64,000 nt of DNA, from contig JAHLKH010000093.1 of the NCBI GenBank assembly GCA_025526915.1, positions 34,102-98,101 on the forward strand, in the 5' to 3' direction. Numbering within the stretch: position 1 is the stretch's first letter; each line of letters begins with the position of its first letter. The translations under genes were made by a program, and so were the position numbers. This document shows positions 10,597 to 22,400 of this stretch, in pieces. The DNA comes from Entophlyctis helioformis. Taxonomy: Eukaryota; Chytridiomycota; Chytridiomycetes; Chytridiales; Chytriomycetaceae. The notes below the pieces were generated by a model that was not told where the DNA came from, did no database searches, and saw nothing but the letters and a program-made list of their open reading frames with translations.

Positions 10597-11851
10597 ATGC
10601 AGTTCGCTACTCTTGCCGTCGCCGTCGCCGGCCTTCTTGGCGTTGCCGATGCCCTCGCCCCCCGCCATGTGATGGTTGAGCGCCGTGGTGCACCTGCCCC
10701 TCCTACCAACCTGGCCGTCACCAGAGCTCCCGTTGCCAGCTCGGCCATCCCTGCCAACACCACCCGCCAGGCTCTGGTCAACTCGTACCTCGAGGGCCTC
10801 AGCGTCAACACGTCCAAGCCCTTCCTCGTCAGACTTGCCACCTTCCCCGACCGCTACTACAAGTCGCAGAACGGTACGTTATGATAGTGCCGATTGCAGA
10901 TACGCTGGTTCATGTTGTGGCACCTTGTAAACTGTGTGCAGATCCGGCCCGCACGTGAAGCAAACGTGCACCAGACCGGATCTGGAGTACCAAATGGCAG
11001 CTGGGCTGACACGATGGCGTCATTCTTCCTTTGGTGCCTCGGCGGCATGCACCTCGACGCTCTCCAGGCATCGATGCGTGCAAGTGGGTGCGCGACCAGG
11101 TCGTTGCTCTGCAGGCCAAGACCTCGCCCGACGTCAAGCTGAGCGTCAGACTCTTTGAGCACTCGTGGAAGCTCCAGCCGACGGTCATTGCCCGTCTCGA
11201 GCCCAACGTCGTCACCGCCAAGGACATTGTCATCACCGGCTCGCACATCGACTCGCTCGGCATGGGATCCGGCAGACCCGAGCCCAACGCCAACCCTGCT
11301 GCCGACGACTGCGCCTCTGGCTCGACCGTCGTGTTTGAGGCTCTGCGCATCCTCGTCGAGAAGAAGTTTGTCCCCTACCGCCCGATCGAGTTCCACTGGT
11401 ACGCTGCCGAGGAGGTCGGTCTCCTGGGTTCTGCCGAGGTCGCCGAGGCCTACTCCCAGGCCAAGATCGACGTCATCACGTACCTCAACCTCGACCAGTC
11501 CGCCTACGTCAAGCCCGGCATCACGCCCACCATTGGTATCCTCACCGACAACGTTGACCGTGTGGCCACCGCTTTCCTGCGCAAGGTCGTGTCCACCTAC
11601 AACACCGCTCGCCAGGCCGACACCAGCTGCGGCTACAAGTGCACCGACCACGCCTCGTGGACCGACCGTGGCTACCGCGCCGTGCTCCCCATCGAGTCGA
11701 CTCTTGCCAACGCGTTCCCGTACAACGACCGCGTCAACCGCGACGGCTCGCCCCTCGACACCCTCAACGTCATCAACTACGACCACCTTTGCGCTTCATC
11801 CGCATCTCTGTTGGCTTCCTTGTTGAGCTCTCGCTCACTGGCAAGCCCTAA
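10597..11851 (+). CDS. Secreted M28-family aminopeptidase (leucyl aminopeptidase-like)
   Basis: Exons 10597-10873 and 11068-11851. The first 20 residues form a signal peptide (MQFATLAVAVAGLLGVADA), followed by a propeptide-like segment. Zinc-binding positions of the M28 fold are visible: His in GSHIDS, Asp in AADDCASG, the Glu-Glu pair in WYAAEEVGLLGS, Asp in LNLDQSAY and His in INYDH. The disulfide-linked segment CGYKCTDHASW is typical of the Aeromonas-type enzymes. The expected role is removal of N-terminal residues from peptides outside the cell. The conserved C-terminus (LRFIRISVGFLVELS) is in a shifted frame: one T is missing from the run at 11,788-11,790, without which the reading continues to 11,984. 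With the repair the protein is 353 residues. Confidence 0.86.
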
Positions 11852-12311
11852 GCGAAAGCGGAATGCGCTGGCTCCGCCTTCCCCTTCCCCCTGCTCTCTG
11901 ATCCGATCTGTGTTCTTCTTGTTTGTCGTCCCTACAACTACAAAACTCTCCCCCCCCCTCCTGTGCCACTACTACCGCCAATGAAGAATATACTGCCCCT
12001 CACATACTGTCTTGCAGCTCTCATCCGCCACTGATCCGAATCAGACGCGACCCACACTGTGCTTTGAGCGTAGCGAGCCTTGGTACTGTCTCGATGGAAC
12101 CCAAATAGGGATGTGCTCCCACGTACGTCCTCGACTTTATTGCCCACAGCCAGTCGCATCCCTCCCGTCGACGTCAATGGCACACGGGAAACGCGCACGT
12201 CGCGTCGGTTCGCTGCGTGATTATCCAACCAGACCGCCGATGTGGTGCGGCGGTGGCGCAGTGTTGATTGTTGCGTCAGGGTACTTGAGCTGTCCAGTGC
12301 AACCACAGACG
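11852..12311. other. Tail-to-tail intergenic gap
   Basis: The 460 bases between the 3' ends of the aminopeptidase (plus) and CKS1 (minus) genes. They contain a C-run and several short palindromic stretches, and I see no gene. Confidence 0.5.
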
Positions 12312-13265
12312 TCAGCATCTACTCTCCGCATAGTGTTCCATCAATCCATGGCAAGATATGCAGCGTCCAGGAAGCCGTACCTGGAAGTCCTTTTCGCGGC
12401 GGAACAGCAGAATATGGGGCTCAGGATCTGTCAAGAGAGAGAGAGCGAGAGAGGGTCAGGTTAGGCCAGTCACGAGAAATGGTGCGCAATGCACATGGAT
12501 GTCAAAAGACGTACTGTGGATCATGTAGTGCACCCATCCAGGGCTTTGCTTGATGCCGTAGCCTCGCCACTCGTACTCCTCAAGCAGCCGTCCTGTCCGT
12601 TCCATCCACCAGCGCACGTTAGTGTAACGACCAGCCATGACATAGGGATCGCATGCAAGTGTACCTTGCGGCATCCACCTCGCTGTTTGGTGGTGGTGGA
12701 GCAGCCCGTCGTGTTTTGGAGAGGGAGGGTCAGCGTGATGGTTGACGGCCGGACGACGGCTTGTACGATGGTGCAGGCAGGCAGGCAGGACAGGACAGGC
12801 AGGCAGGCAGCAACAGGGACAAGAGCAGAAGCAAGGACGTACAGATGGGCTTGGGGACGCTGACGTGCCGATACTCGTAGATGTCGTCGGTGTACTTTGG
12901 GCTGTAGTAGATGTCGTTCTCCTGGAGGCAGGCGGCCGACCGCCGGACACAGAAGCGGACGGGCCGTCGCCAGCGGGCAAGCGGAGCCGATACACGAAGC
13001 AGACGGGGCAGTACAGGTGCGCAGACAGGCAGGCAGAGGTGAGCTCGCACTGCCGCACAGACACCCACACGCACGCAGACGGGCGGAATGCAGGCAGGCA
13101 GGCAGGCAGCCGGCAGCCGGAAAGCTCGCCAGATGGGCAGCGGATGAACGGGACGAGACGAGCGACAGCGAGACGTACGTGCTCCAAGATGTCCTGGTCA
13201 CGCTGCTCTGCTTCGGTGAGCTTCCGTGACGGCGCACGGCGCTGGCCAGCGGCAAGGTTGTTCAT
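12312..13265 (-). CDS. CKS1: Cyclin-dependent kinase regulatory subunit CKS1/Suc1
   Basis: Five exons (13265-13179, 12921-12843, 12682-12665, 12592-12515, 12427-12312) join in phase to a 125-residue protein. The Cks signature is present: IYYSPKYTDDIYEYRHV, then WRGYGIKQSPGWVHYMIH and PEPHILLFRR. Cks proteins bind CDKs and phospho-substrates and drive cell-cycle transitions. Exon 3 is only 18 nt and supplies SRWMPQ, which restores the length seen between the two conserved blocks in animal Cks1. The N-terminal 29 residues and the short C-terminal tail after DFQ are extra compared with the roughly 80-residue human form. Introns 1 and 2 contain GGCA-type repeats. The gene lies 184 bp downstream of the IP3 receptor stop. 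Confidence 0.9.
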
Positions 13266-13266
13266 G

Positions 13267-13298
<32 letters not shown>

Positions 13299-13304
13299 GT
13301 ATGT
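13266..13304 (+). repeat. (TG)n microsatellite at the CKS1 start
   Basis: A GT dinucleotide run of about 38 bases directly upstream of the CKS1 ATG, in its presumed 5' leader. Confidence 0.9.
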
Positions 13305-13449
13305 ATCTGCTCGGCCCAGCTCAGCTCTTCTGCAGCGGCTGACGGGTCGTTGTTGGTGCGAGTTCGGACAAAAGGATTCATTCCACACTTCGATGGCATC
13401 CAGCCCAGGCAGATCCATCACAGATCCAGCACAACAGATCCAGCACAGT

Positions 13450-16400
13450 CTAGTCGTTGCCGGCAGAAAAGGCAGCAGGCACGTTGAACCGAGTCGTGTT
13501 CGTGACGCTCTCGCGTGCGCTGCGTATGCCTGCCATCGCATGGTGCGCCTGCTGCGCCGGCCGCATCGCAGCAGCCGCCGCCGCCGTTGCAACCGAAGCA
13601 GCAGCAGCACTCGCAGCGGCAGCAGCTTTGGCGTTGCGCCACCGCGCGACCACGACATCCGCCTTGCTTTCCGCCATGCGCAGCTGGTCTTCGATGCGCC
13701 GCACGCGGTCCAGGTGGTCGGCCGCTTTCTGGCGCTTGAGCACACGGGCACGCTGGAGCGGGAAGAAGGAGTAGTCGTGCGCAGCGAGCATGTCGGCGAC
13801 GTACGACTCTTGCGCCGTGTACTCGGTGACGTCCTTGACCTGGAGGTGCACAAAGAAGAAGAGGTAGTGGAAGACGTTGTGGTCGGTCTTGATGTGTGCC
13901 TCAAACCCGGCCGCGTGGCGCTGGAACTCGGACGCGTGGATCGAGCAGATGAAGCACACGTTCTTCATGTCTTCGGTGATGGTGAGACGCTCGTCACGCA
14001 GCTGGCCAAACGTGTCGAATATGATACTGGGCATTGGATGGTTAGTGTCCTGCGTGCTGCGAGAGACGGCAATGCGGAGGGGGAGTCGCGCGGCCCGTCT
14101 TACCCAAAGATGACATTGAGAATGAAAATGATGACGACCAGGAAGAAGGAGAGGTCGAGAATGACGCGGCCAACAAAACTCTGGTCATTGTCGATGGGCG
14201 GCACAAGAATCTCGCCGATGCCGCCGCCAGACCGCACGCTGCCACCACCAAGGCAGCCAGAATAGAAAACGTCAGCACAACCAGCCAACCCCACCCTCGT
14301 CCATCAGCTCGACTTACGCGTAGCTGAGCACAGTGATAAAACAGTCAAACAGCGTGTGGCAATAGTGTCCTTGCTCGGCATCGAATCCCGCACGGAAGAA
14401 CACAAAGCCAACAACGCCGTAGCAGTACACAACGACCGCGCCAAGCAGCACTGTCTTGGACAGAGAGTTGGCGTTGGACGTGATGCTCGCAATGACGCCT
14501 TGCAGGATCTGGTCGCGGTAGATGTAGTCGAGCAGGTGCAGGCAGTAGAGCGGCGGGTAGAAGAGACTCAGCAGCGACAGAAGCGTCATGGCGTAGTGGT
14601 ACACGAGCCGGCTCTCCTGGCGTGCAAAGAAATGAAGCACTGCGGCTGCGTGCTCGTAGACGCGCCAGCAGATCCACAGTGCCTTGCCAGTCAAAGGGCG
14701 ACGCGTTAGCACTCGTGCCGGTGTCGCGTTGCAACAGGATAACGACTGCAGGGCTTACTGTCTGCAGCGCGGTCTTGCTCGCCAAGACCTGTTTCGTCTC
14801 GTCAGACTTGTGTGCCGACGCACGTGCATCAGCGGATGACAATTCCTGGTCCTCCATGTTGCGATGGTGCACAAGCGGCGGCAACTGGATGTACACAAAC
14901 TCTAGGGTGGTGAGGATCCAGAACCCGAGATGCAAGAGTCCCAGCATGAAGTTGGCATGCGCCAGCCACGACGGGCAGATGGTGGTGCGCGCCGTCATGA
15001 CATCCCACAGCGACTGGTTGTCGAGCGGGGCGACCAGGCACACGAGTGTGACCATATTCATGGCAAGAGAGAGCGAGAGAGCACATCGCCACCACCAGCC
15101 GTGGCCGCCGGCGATCAGCGACAGCCACGCATTCTGAGATGCGAGGTACTGCGTGCGGATCTGGACCATCATGTCCTCGGATCGCGCAACAAAGTCTTGG
15201 ATCTTGCTTTCCGGCGATTCCCTGTTGGTCGCCACATCCACAAGTCAGCATCGCCAGTGGCGCCATCCATGGACGCACGGCACGACTGTCATTGCAAGCA
15301 TACCGATTGACAGACCACAGGAAGCGGTCCTTGACATCCTTGCGAATCTCGCGAGCCATTTGCGGGATTGGAAACAACAGCTGCGTCCCCATCAGCCCAT
15401 TGACAGTCAGTCCGTGGCTCAACTACACTCGGTGCACCAGCCGTTGCCCGACTCACAAGCTGCAGCTGCTTCTCGCCATCAGGCATTGCCTTTAGGATCT
15501 CGATACGGCCCGTCTGGCTCGAGAACCACAGGAATCCAGAGGACCGCTTGCACAGAGCGCGGTTGTCGTCGGTCATGGACGGGAGGAGCGTGATGAGGAG
15601 CATCGTGTTGAGGAAACCGGCATCAAAGAGACTGGATTCCTCGTCGGTCATGTTGGTTCGCGACGGCATCGGCAGGTCAACAAACCCGAGATCGTCGGTC
15701 TTGCGTGAACCAAGCACGCATCGCTGGTAGATCGTGTCACTGTCGATCGGTGTGTGCCACGCGTCAGCTCCTGCATGCAAGCACTTTGCCGACTCCACCG
15801 CAGATGAACAGAGAGGGAGGGGAGAGGCAGAGATACTTGCGTGTACTGCAGGATCGTGACAAAGTTGAGCACGCTCGTCATCTCCCTGAAGATGATGCGC
15901 GAGTCCTCGTTCCACTCGTCCTCGAGGAGCGTGAGAAGACATAGCACCGCCTTGCCCTTGAGCTCGGCAACCTTGGCCGGCTGCGCATTCGCAAACCCTT
16001 CCGCCATGATCGTGTTGACGGTTGGCAGGATCTTGGCATTGAAGATGGCGAGCTGGTTCTCGACGCAGCCCTGCGCGAGCTCAATGAGCGTGTCAAAGAT
16101 CTGGAGCAGGATCTGGAGGTCGACGGCGCCAATGACGCCGGTAACGCATGAAGGTACGACACAATGTCATTGACAATGTCAAACGACGCCGCGTTGTCGC
16201 TCTGGAAGCGGATGTAGTTTTGCAGCGCGTAGTTGTGGCCTTCGGCAAAGAGCTGCAGGAGCCGCATGAGGTCGCGCGCGAAGCTGCTTTCGTCCATGCT
16301 GTCGTGGTCGGTCTGCGTCTCGGCAAAGAGCGCTGTGAGCGACGCGTTGCCTTGGCTGGTTGACGATACCATGCCGGCACCGCCGCTCACACTGCCCCTT

Positions 16401-19400
16401 CCTGCACTGCCATTGGCGCCAGCCGTGGGTCCGGTCGTGCTGCCTGCGACAGTGGCTGTCTCGGACATGCCAGCCGAGCTCGTGTTGTTTGCACCGCCAA
16501 GGAACAGACTGATATCCGACCGATCGCGACTCAGCATGCGCTTGATCCTGCCCTTGGTCGCACTTTTGCCCAGATCCGCATTTACTGACTGCGAGATGGT
16601 GCGTTCCATGTTACGGATCGACCGGTTGGTCTTGCGTTCCTCTGCGATGCAGCCACCAGCCAACCAGCGTGTCAGTTCAGCGCATCAACAGCCACGACCA
16701 GCAGAACACGCAGCCAAGCCAAGCCCACCTACCGCGTCGAAGATTGTGCTGGAACGTCTGCTGCGTGTCGCTCAGATGCGAAATGAACTGGCGGATATGC
16801 TCATGCACGCAGTAAAAGAACCGCTCCTCTTGCGTCGACAGCCAAAAGTCGCGGAGGGTCGCCTGGACCTGCTTGTTGCCGCCATGGAGCAGCGAGATCA
16901 TCAGGCGGGCAGCACCCTGGACAAGCGCACGGCGACGGCTCGTGAGCAGCCGCTCGGTCATGAGCGAGCAGCCCAGCTTGTCGAGACGGTCCTGCAGCTC
17001 GCGTTTCTGCTGGTCGCACTCGGCCCATTCGTCGGGCTGCATGCTCCGCGAGAGCGCGGCCTGGTCCGAAATGACCTTGTCGACCATGGTCTGCAGGATC
17101 AGCAGCGTGCGCACATCGAAGCGGTCGTCGGCCGCCATGGCCGTCTGGGTCGACAGACTGTCAACGCCCGAGGTGGCGAGCGACGAGGTGAGCGTCTCCA
17201 CATCCGCCGTGTCGACCAGATGCTCAATGAGGCTCTGGATCGCCGTGTACGATCCGCGACCGGCCTTTTTGGTGTCCACGCACTCAAAGAAGCTGCACAG
17301 GTGGTCAAACTCGGAGTCGGTGATGCGGCTGACTTCCTCGTGGCCGGCAGCCTCTTCGAGAAAGTGCTGGTAGTCGAGATTGATGCTGTCGAGGTGCATC
17401 GAGCCGCGGGTCGCGTCGTCGCGCACGTCGTGGCGGGTCTTGTCGCCCATGGACCCGTTGGTGCTGCCATGGAGCGAGGAGACGGACTGCATGCGTACAT
17501 GCCGGCGTCCATGCATGCCCTGCCCGACCACGTCCACCATCTCCTCAATGTCCTGATCAGCGGTTGTGTGGCCCTGGATGCTGGCCACCGTTGTCATGGT
17601 GTTGAGCGCGTGTGCAAGCCTGCGTTCCAGCACTTCATCAACGCACGTGACGCTCCGCGAGACATCGACAAGGCGGTCGACCAGCTGGCGCGACAGCTCG
17701 GCGGCGTCCGAGAGCCAGCTGCGCTGCTGCAGGTCGTCGGCATTGATGAGCGAGTACAGCCGGTCGATGAACGGGAGGACAGCGTCGACCACAAACGACT
17801 GCTCGTCCACGGACGCAAAGTCTCGTGTCTGCGACACCTGCTGCAGCGTCGAGCAGATATCGCCCAAAAAGTCCCACAGCCGCTGCGACTTGCGCGTCTC
17901 GTGCATGCTGAGTGCCACACCCGACGGCGCGCGCATCGAAAACGATAGCGCCGGGTTGTTCAGACGCAGGGAGCTGCCCAGATCCACGACGCTGCTGCCG
18001 ATCCCGTCGCTCACACTGCCCACGCCGTCCTTGTTCGCAGGAACGCTCACCGTCTCGACAAAACCCGCCAGCAGCTGCTCGACAAGCGGCTCAAACAGGT
18101 GTATAGACAGCAGGAAGCGCGTCGCAGCCCGCTTGAGAGCAAGCGACGAGAACGGCGACGTCATGAGCACCATGGTCTGTGTCCAGTTGAGCAGGTTCTG
18201 CAGGACCGACTGGCAGAAGCGGTTCTCGCCCTCGCCGCAGATGGCCCACAGGTCGACCATGGCGGTCTGAAACTGCACGCGCTCCGAGTCTGGGTTGAGC
18301 AGCTGTCCGAGCGACATGACCGACGCCGATCCGTGGGAGCCAGCGAATGCCGCGGCATGCGAGTCTTCAAGCCGGCGCGTGGGGCCGGTGAGCGCGTACA
18401 GCGACAGAAACGCCGGCCGTTCCTGCAGGCATTTCATGACGAGGTTCTGGTTGCGCTTGAGGATCTTGCCCTGGACCTTGACGATGGACCAGAGGAGGAC
18501 AAGCCAGTCCGCGTGGCGCGTCTGCGAGTAGTCAAGTATGCACCGGACCTGCGACTCGGTGATTTTGAGGCAGATGCCAACATTGGAGGCGAGGATGGCC
18601 GTGATGGCGGAGATGGCCGCTGTGCCGATGGACGGGGATGTGGCAATCGTTTGCACGACACTGGCGCAATGCAGGAGCATGTCGAGCTTGGCAAACACCA
18701 TCGCCTGCAGCTCGCGGTTGCCGCTCGCAAAGTCGCGCAGGAACTCGAGCGCGCACGTGAGCAGAAGCGGCAGGCTGTCGTCCAACTCGACGTTGTCCAT
18801 GCTTGCCGAGGGATCCAGCTGGCCACCAGAACCGGATGGCTGTTGCTGCTGCTGTTGAGGCGACTGGGCCGTGCTCTGCAACCGCTCAGACTCGCTGCTG
18901 CGATCCTGGTTAGGCGGCGTGTTGGCTCCAGATCCGGTATTGGCTCCATCCGACGGCAGAGCAGAGCTGTTCAAGCTATGCAGACTGCTCGTGCTGCTCA
19001 ATACACTCCCACTACCGTCTATCCCGCCGCCGCCACTCAGACTCGCAATGCTGGCAACGCTAAACACTTGCATGTGGTGGAGTGACGTCGCCGTATCGCC
19101 CATCTGCTGCGCGAGTGCCAGCGGCATGAGTGTCTCAATGAGCTCAAACACGTATGCATGCACGCTGATATTGCGCAGGATACGTTGGATGGTCGCGTTC
19201 CCCGTGGCAGGCGACATGTGACGCAGATAGGTCGGCGTGCTCTCTTCCGTGGCCTGTGCAAACGCGCCGGCATCCAGAGCCAGCATTTCGGTGGACGCCC
19301 GCTCGGGACTGGACCACACAAACACGCCGGCATCGTCAACGGCACCGTCGGCAGTGCACAGCGCACCGAGCTGTCTCAGCACCTGGAACGCCCGGCGAGC

Positions 19401-22400
19401 CGCCTTGCGGTCGTACATGCCGTGCATCTTGGCACTCGCAAGCGCAAACACGGTGATCTGCCGCTGGATGAACGTGTACGCGAGCCGGTCGTCTGCCCGC
19501 CACACGAGCAGCGACCGCCGCGCAAACATGAACAGCTCCTCGGCGTTCGAGTACACGCGATGCAGCGTCTGGAGAGCCATCTTGCGCAGCGTCGTGTCCT
19601 TGTACCGCAGCAGCTCGAGGAGGAGGCTCGTGAGCCCGGCCTCTGGCTCGGCATAGTCCGTGGACGCAAAGACGTCCTTGAGCATTGGCCCCAAGCCCGC
19701 GATCGCACCGTTGAGCACCGACGCTGCCGAGCCGCCCGACTGCTGGCGATGGTGCTGCCAGTACAGACACATGAGCTCAGCGCGCGACTCGAGCCGGATA
19801 TCAAAGAACAGGTCAATGATCCGGCAACACTCGATCTTGATGCGCACCAGGAGCGAGTTGTCGTCATTGACTTCGTAGCGGTCGCGCTGGGACCACGTGT
19901 CGCGGTCGCGCACGCGGGACCGGTTGAGACTCACGGCATGGGCACGGTCGCGGGCATCCGAGAGCGGATCAAGCACTTGTGTCACGGCCTCGAACCGCGC
20001 ATAGATCTGGTCATGGCTGCGGTAGAAGCCGTACTGCACGAGATGGCGCAGCAGCTCTAGGGTCGACAGGAGCAGTGCGTTGCGGTCGCGCTTGTCGGCG
20101 TACTGCCAGGTGTTCTCGTCGAGGAACAGACAGATCCAGGCGTCGAGGCCGATAAAGTCAATGGGGATGGGCGACTGCATGGGCTGTGGTGTGGCGTCGT
20201 GATCGTCGGCGCCGGTGTTGTGGCCAGAGACGGATGCATGGCTGCGCGTGCCGGCCAGGAAGACATAGTCCTGCAGGGCAGGCGTGACGGGGAAGACATC
20301 GACGAACATGACGCGGAGGAGGTTGCAGAACTGTGCACGCACGCCGTCGTGGATGCGTTTGTCGGCCATGCCAGCCAGACACATGGGCAGCGTGAGGATC
20401 TTGAGACGCTTGACAATGACGTCGACGCAGTACTGGTTGTGGCCCTTGCAGAGAGCCTCGAGCAGCAGCAGGCCGTTGCGGAAAAAGTCTACAAGGCCCG
20501 TCTTGTGCGCGTCGGACATGGCGTGGCAGAATGCATGCAGCGGCGTCCATGTGCCCTCGCGGTTGCTGGCGGTGCTGGATCGGCCACCGATGCTTGATCG
20601 AGCGTCGCCAGCGAACGACAGGTTGCCCGTGCTCCCACCGTGTCCTGCATTCAAGGTGCTTCCGGTGAGACCGCTGCTGTTTCCAGCAACCGAGCTCGAC
20701 GCACGCGGGCCAGCGACGCTGCCGTGCCGTGAAAACGACCGGCTGCTGTTGCGACTGCCCATGCCAGCCGACGCGTCCTTACTGCCTGCCAGTGCACTCG
20801 CAGTGCCAATGACGGGGCTGCCAAACGAGCCGTGCGCAACGCCCGACGAAACCGGCGACGCCGTGCTGCTGTTCCGGTACTGATCTGCAGCCGTCCCGAG
20901 CGGATCCTTTGCCATACGAACCATGACCTCGTACTCACTGCCTGTGCTCAGCGGATCCGACTTGACAATCTTGGCGCGAAACAGGAGCACGTCATTCCCC
21001 TGGCACTGGAGCAACCGCGCGGCAATGTACGCCTGGTGTTTGGGCACGGGGACGCCGTTGATGTGGCAGAGGGCGATGAGGAACTCGACAAACGACGCGC
21101 GCTTCTCCATCGCGAGCATGCTGATGAAAAAGTCAATCTGAGCGCTGCTGATGGACTCGATGATGGCGCGGTTGCTGGCCACGAGCTGCATGAGGGTGTC
21201 GGTGGCACCGAGACGCAGCTTGATGTGCGCAGCAATGGTGTCGAAATCGCGCGCGAGGTACAGCTGGTTGGCCTCGGAGGCCGAGATGAGAAACACCTGG
21301 AGGAGCGAGTAGATGAGGCGGAAGATGGCCTTGAGCTGGGGCTCACGGCCGCGGAGGAGCTCGTCGACGGTCACCTCGTGCTCGCCTGGGTGGATGGGCG
21401 GGCCAGAGTTGGAGACAAAGTCGTGGGCAAGCTTCTCGCGGATGATGCGGCGGGCAGCCAGACTGAACGGGATCTCGAGCATGCACACGAGCAGGTCAAT
21501 GATGCCCGTTTCACGCAAATACTGCTGGTGCACTGCCGGCCACGTTGCGCCACGTTGCGCCACGTCAGCATGAGACTGCCGACACGATCAAAAGCACGTC
21601 GACAGCAAAGATACGATGCTTACACTGGTTGGTATGCGTCTTGCGCTTGAGGGGGTCCATTTCCGGCGACCGCGTGGCGTAGTACACAAGAGCCGTCAGG
21701 ATCCGCCGCGACTTTTTCTCGCCGCGCGACGTGATGGGGAACCGGCTCTTGGACGTGGGGGTGCTGATCCGCGGCCGCATGATCCAGTACTCGAGCGGCA
21801 GGCCCATACCCATGATAAAGATGTATGCTGACACGTACTTTGGGTCGACCAGCGACACGGAAAAGTAGTCGTCGCCGCGGGTGTCGGGCCGCGCGACAAT
21901 CTTGTACTGGCGGCGGCTTTGCTGCGAGTCTCGCGTGCTGGCTCCTGGCACACGGCTGGAGTCAGTTGCACTCGCAGCGCTGTTGGCAGAGTGTGCGCCA
22001 GCAGTCGGTGCAGGCGTGCGTTTGAATGCAGCGTGCGAGCCGAGGGGCTGCGAAGGCGGCAGGTGCACCGACGTGTCGCCCGTCGACACGGACTGGACAG
22101 CGGCAGCATGCAGCCAAGCACCGGTGCGGTAGTTCTGGATGCGGAAGTAGGACGAGAACGAGAGGTGCTCGTCTTGGTCGACGTTGACGGGATGCAGCAC
22201 AAACAGGGTCGGGTCCTGCAGTGGGTCTGCGTAGAGCGGGTGGGAATCGACGAGCCGTGCACGCATGCGTTTGGTTTGCGCAGGCATGTCGGCGAGGTAG
22301 TCGGCCGCAGACTGGGCCGACGCTGTCTGTCCCAAGAACGGCGCTGCCTGCGGGAACCCAGACGGCCCAGCTGCCGACGCGGAACCCGGTCCGGCCGCGT

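Noticed and set aside
12456..13904. Single long minus-strand frame across CKS1 and the end of the IP3 receptor
   Set aside because: It reads through introns and a microsatellite (His-Thr repeats). The spliced CKS1 and receptor exons explain the conserved pieces.
16233..17948. Plus-strand 571-codon frame antisense to the IP3 receptor
   Set aside because: The receptor RIH exons on the minus strand fully account for it.
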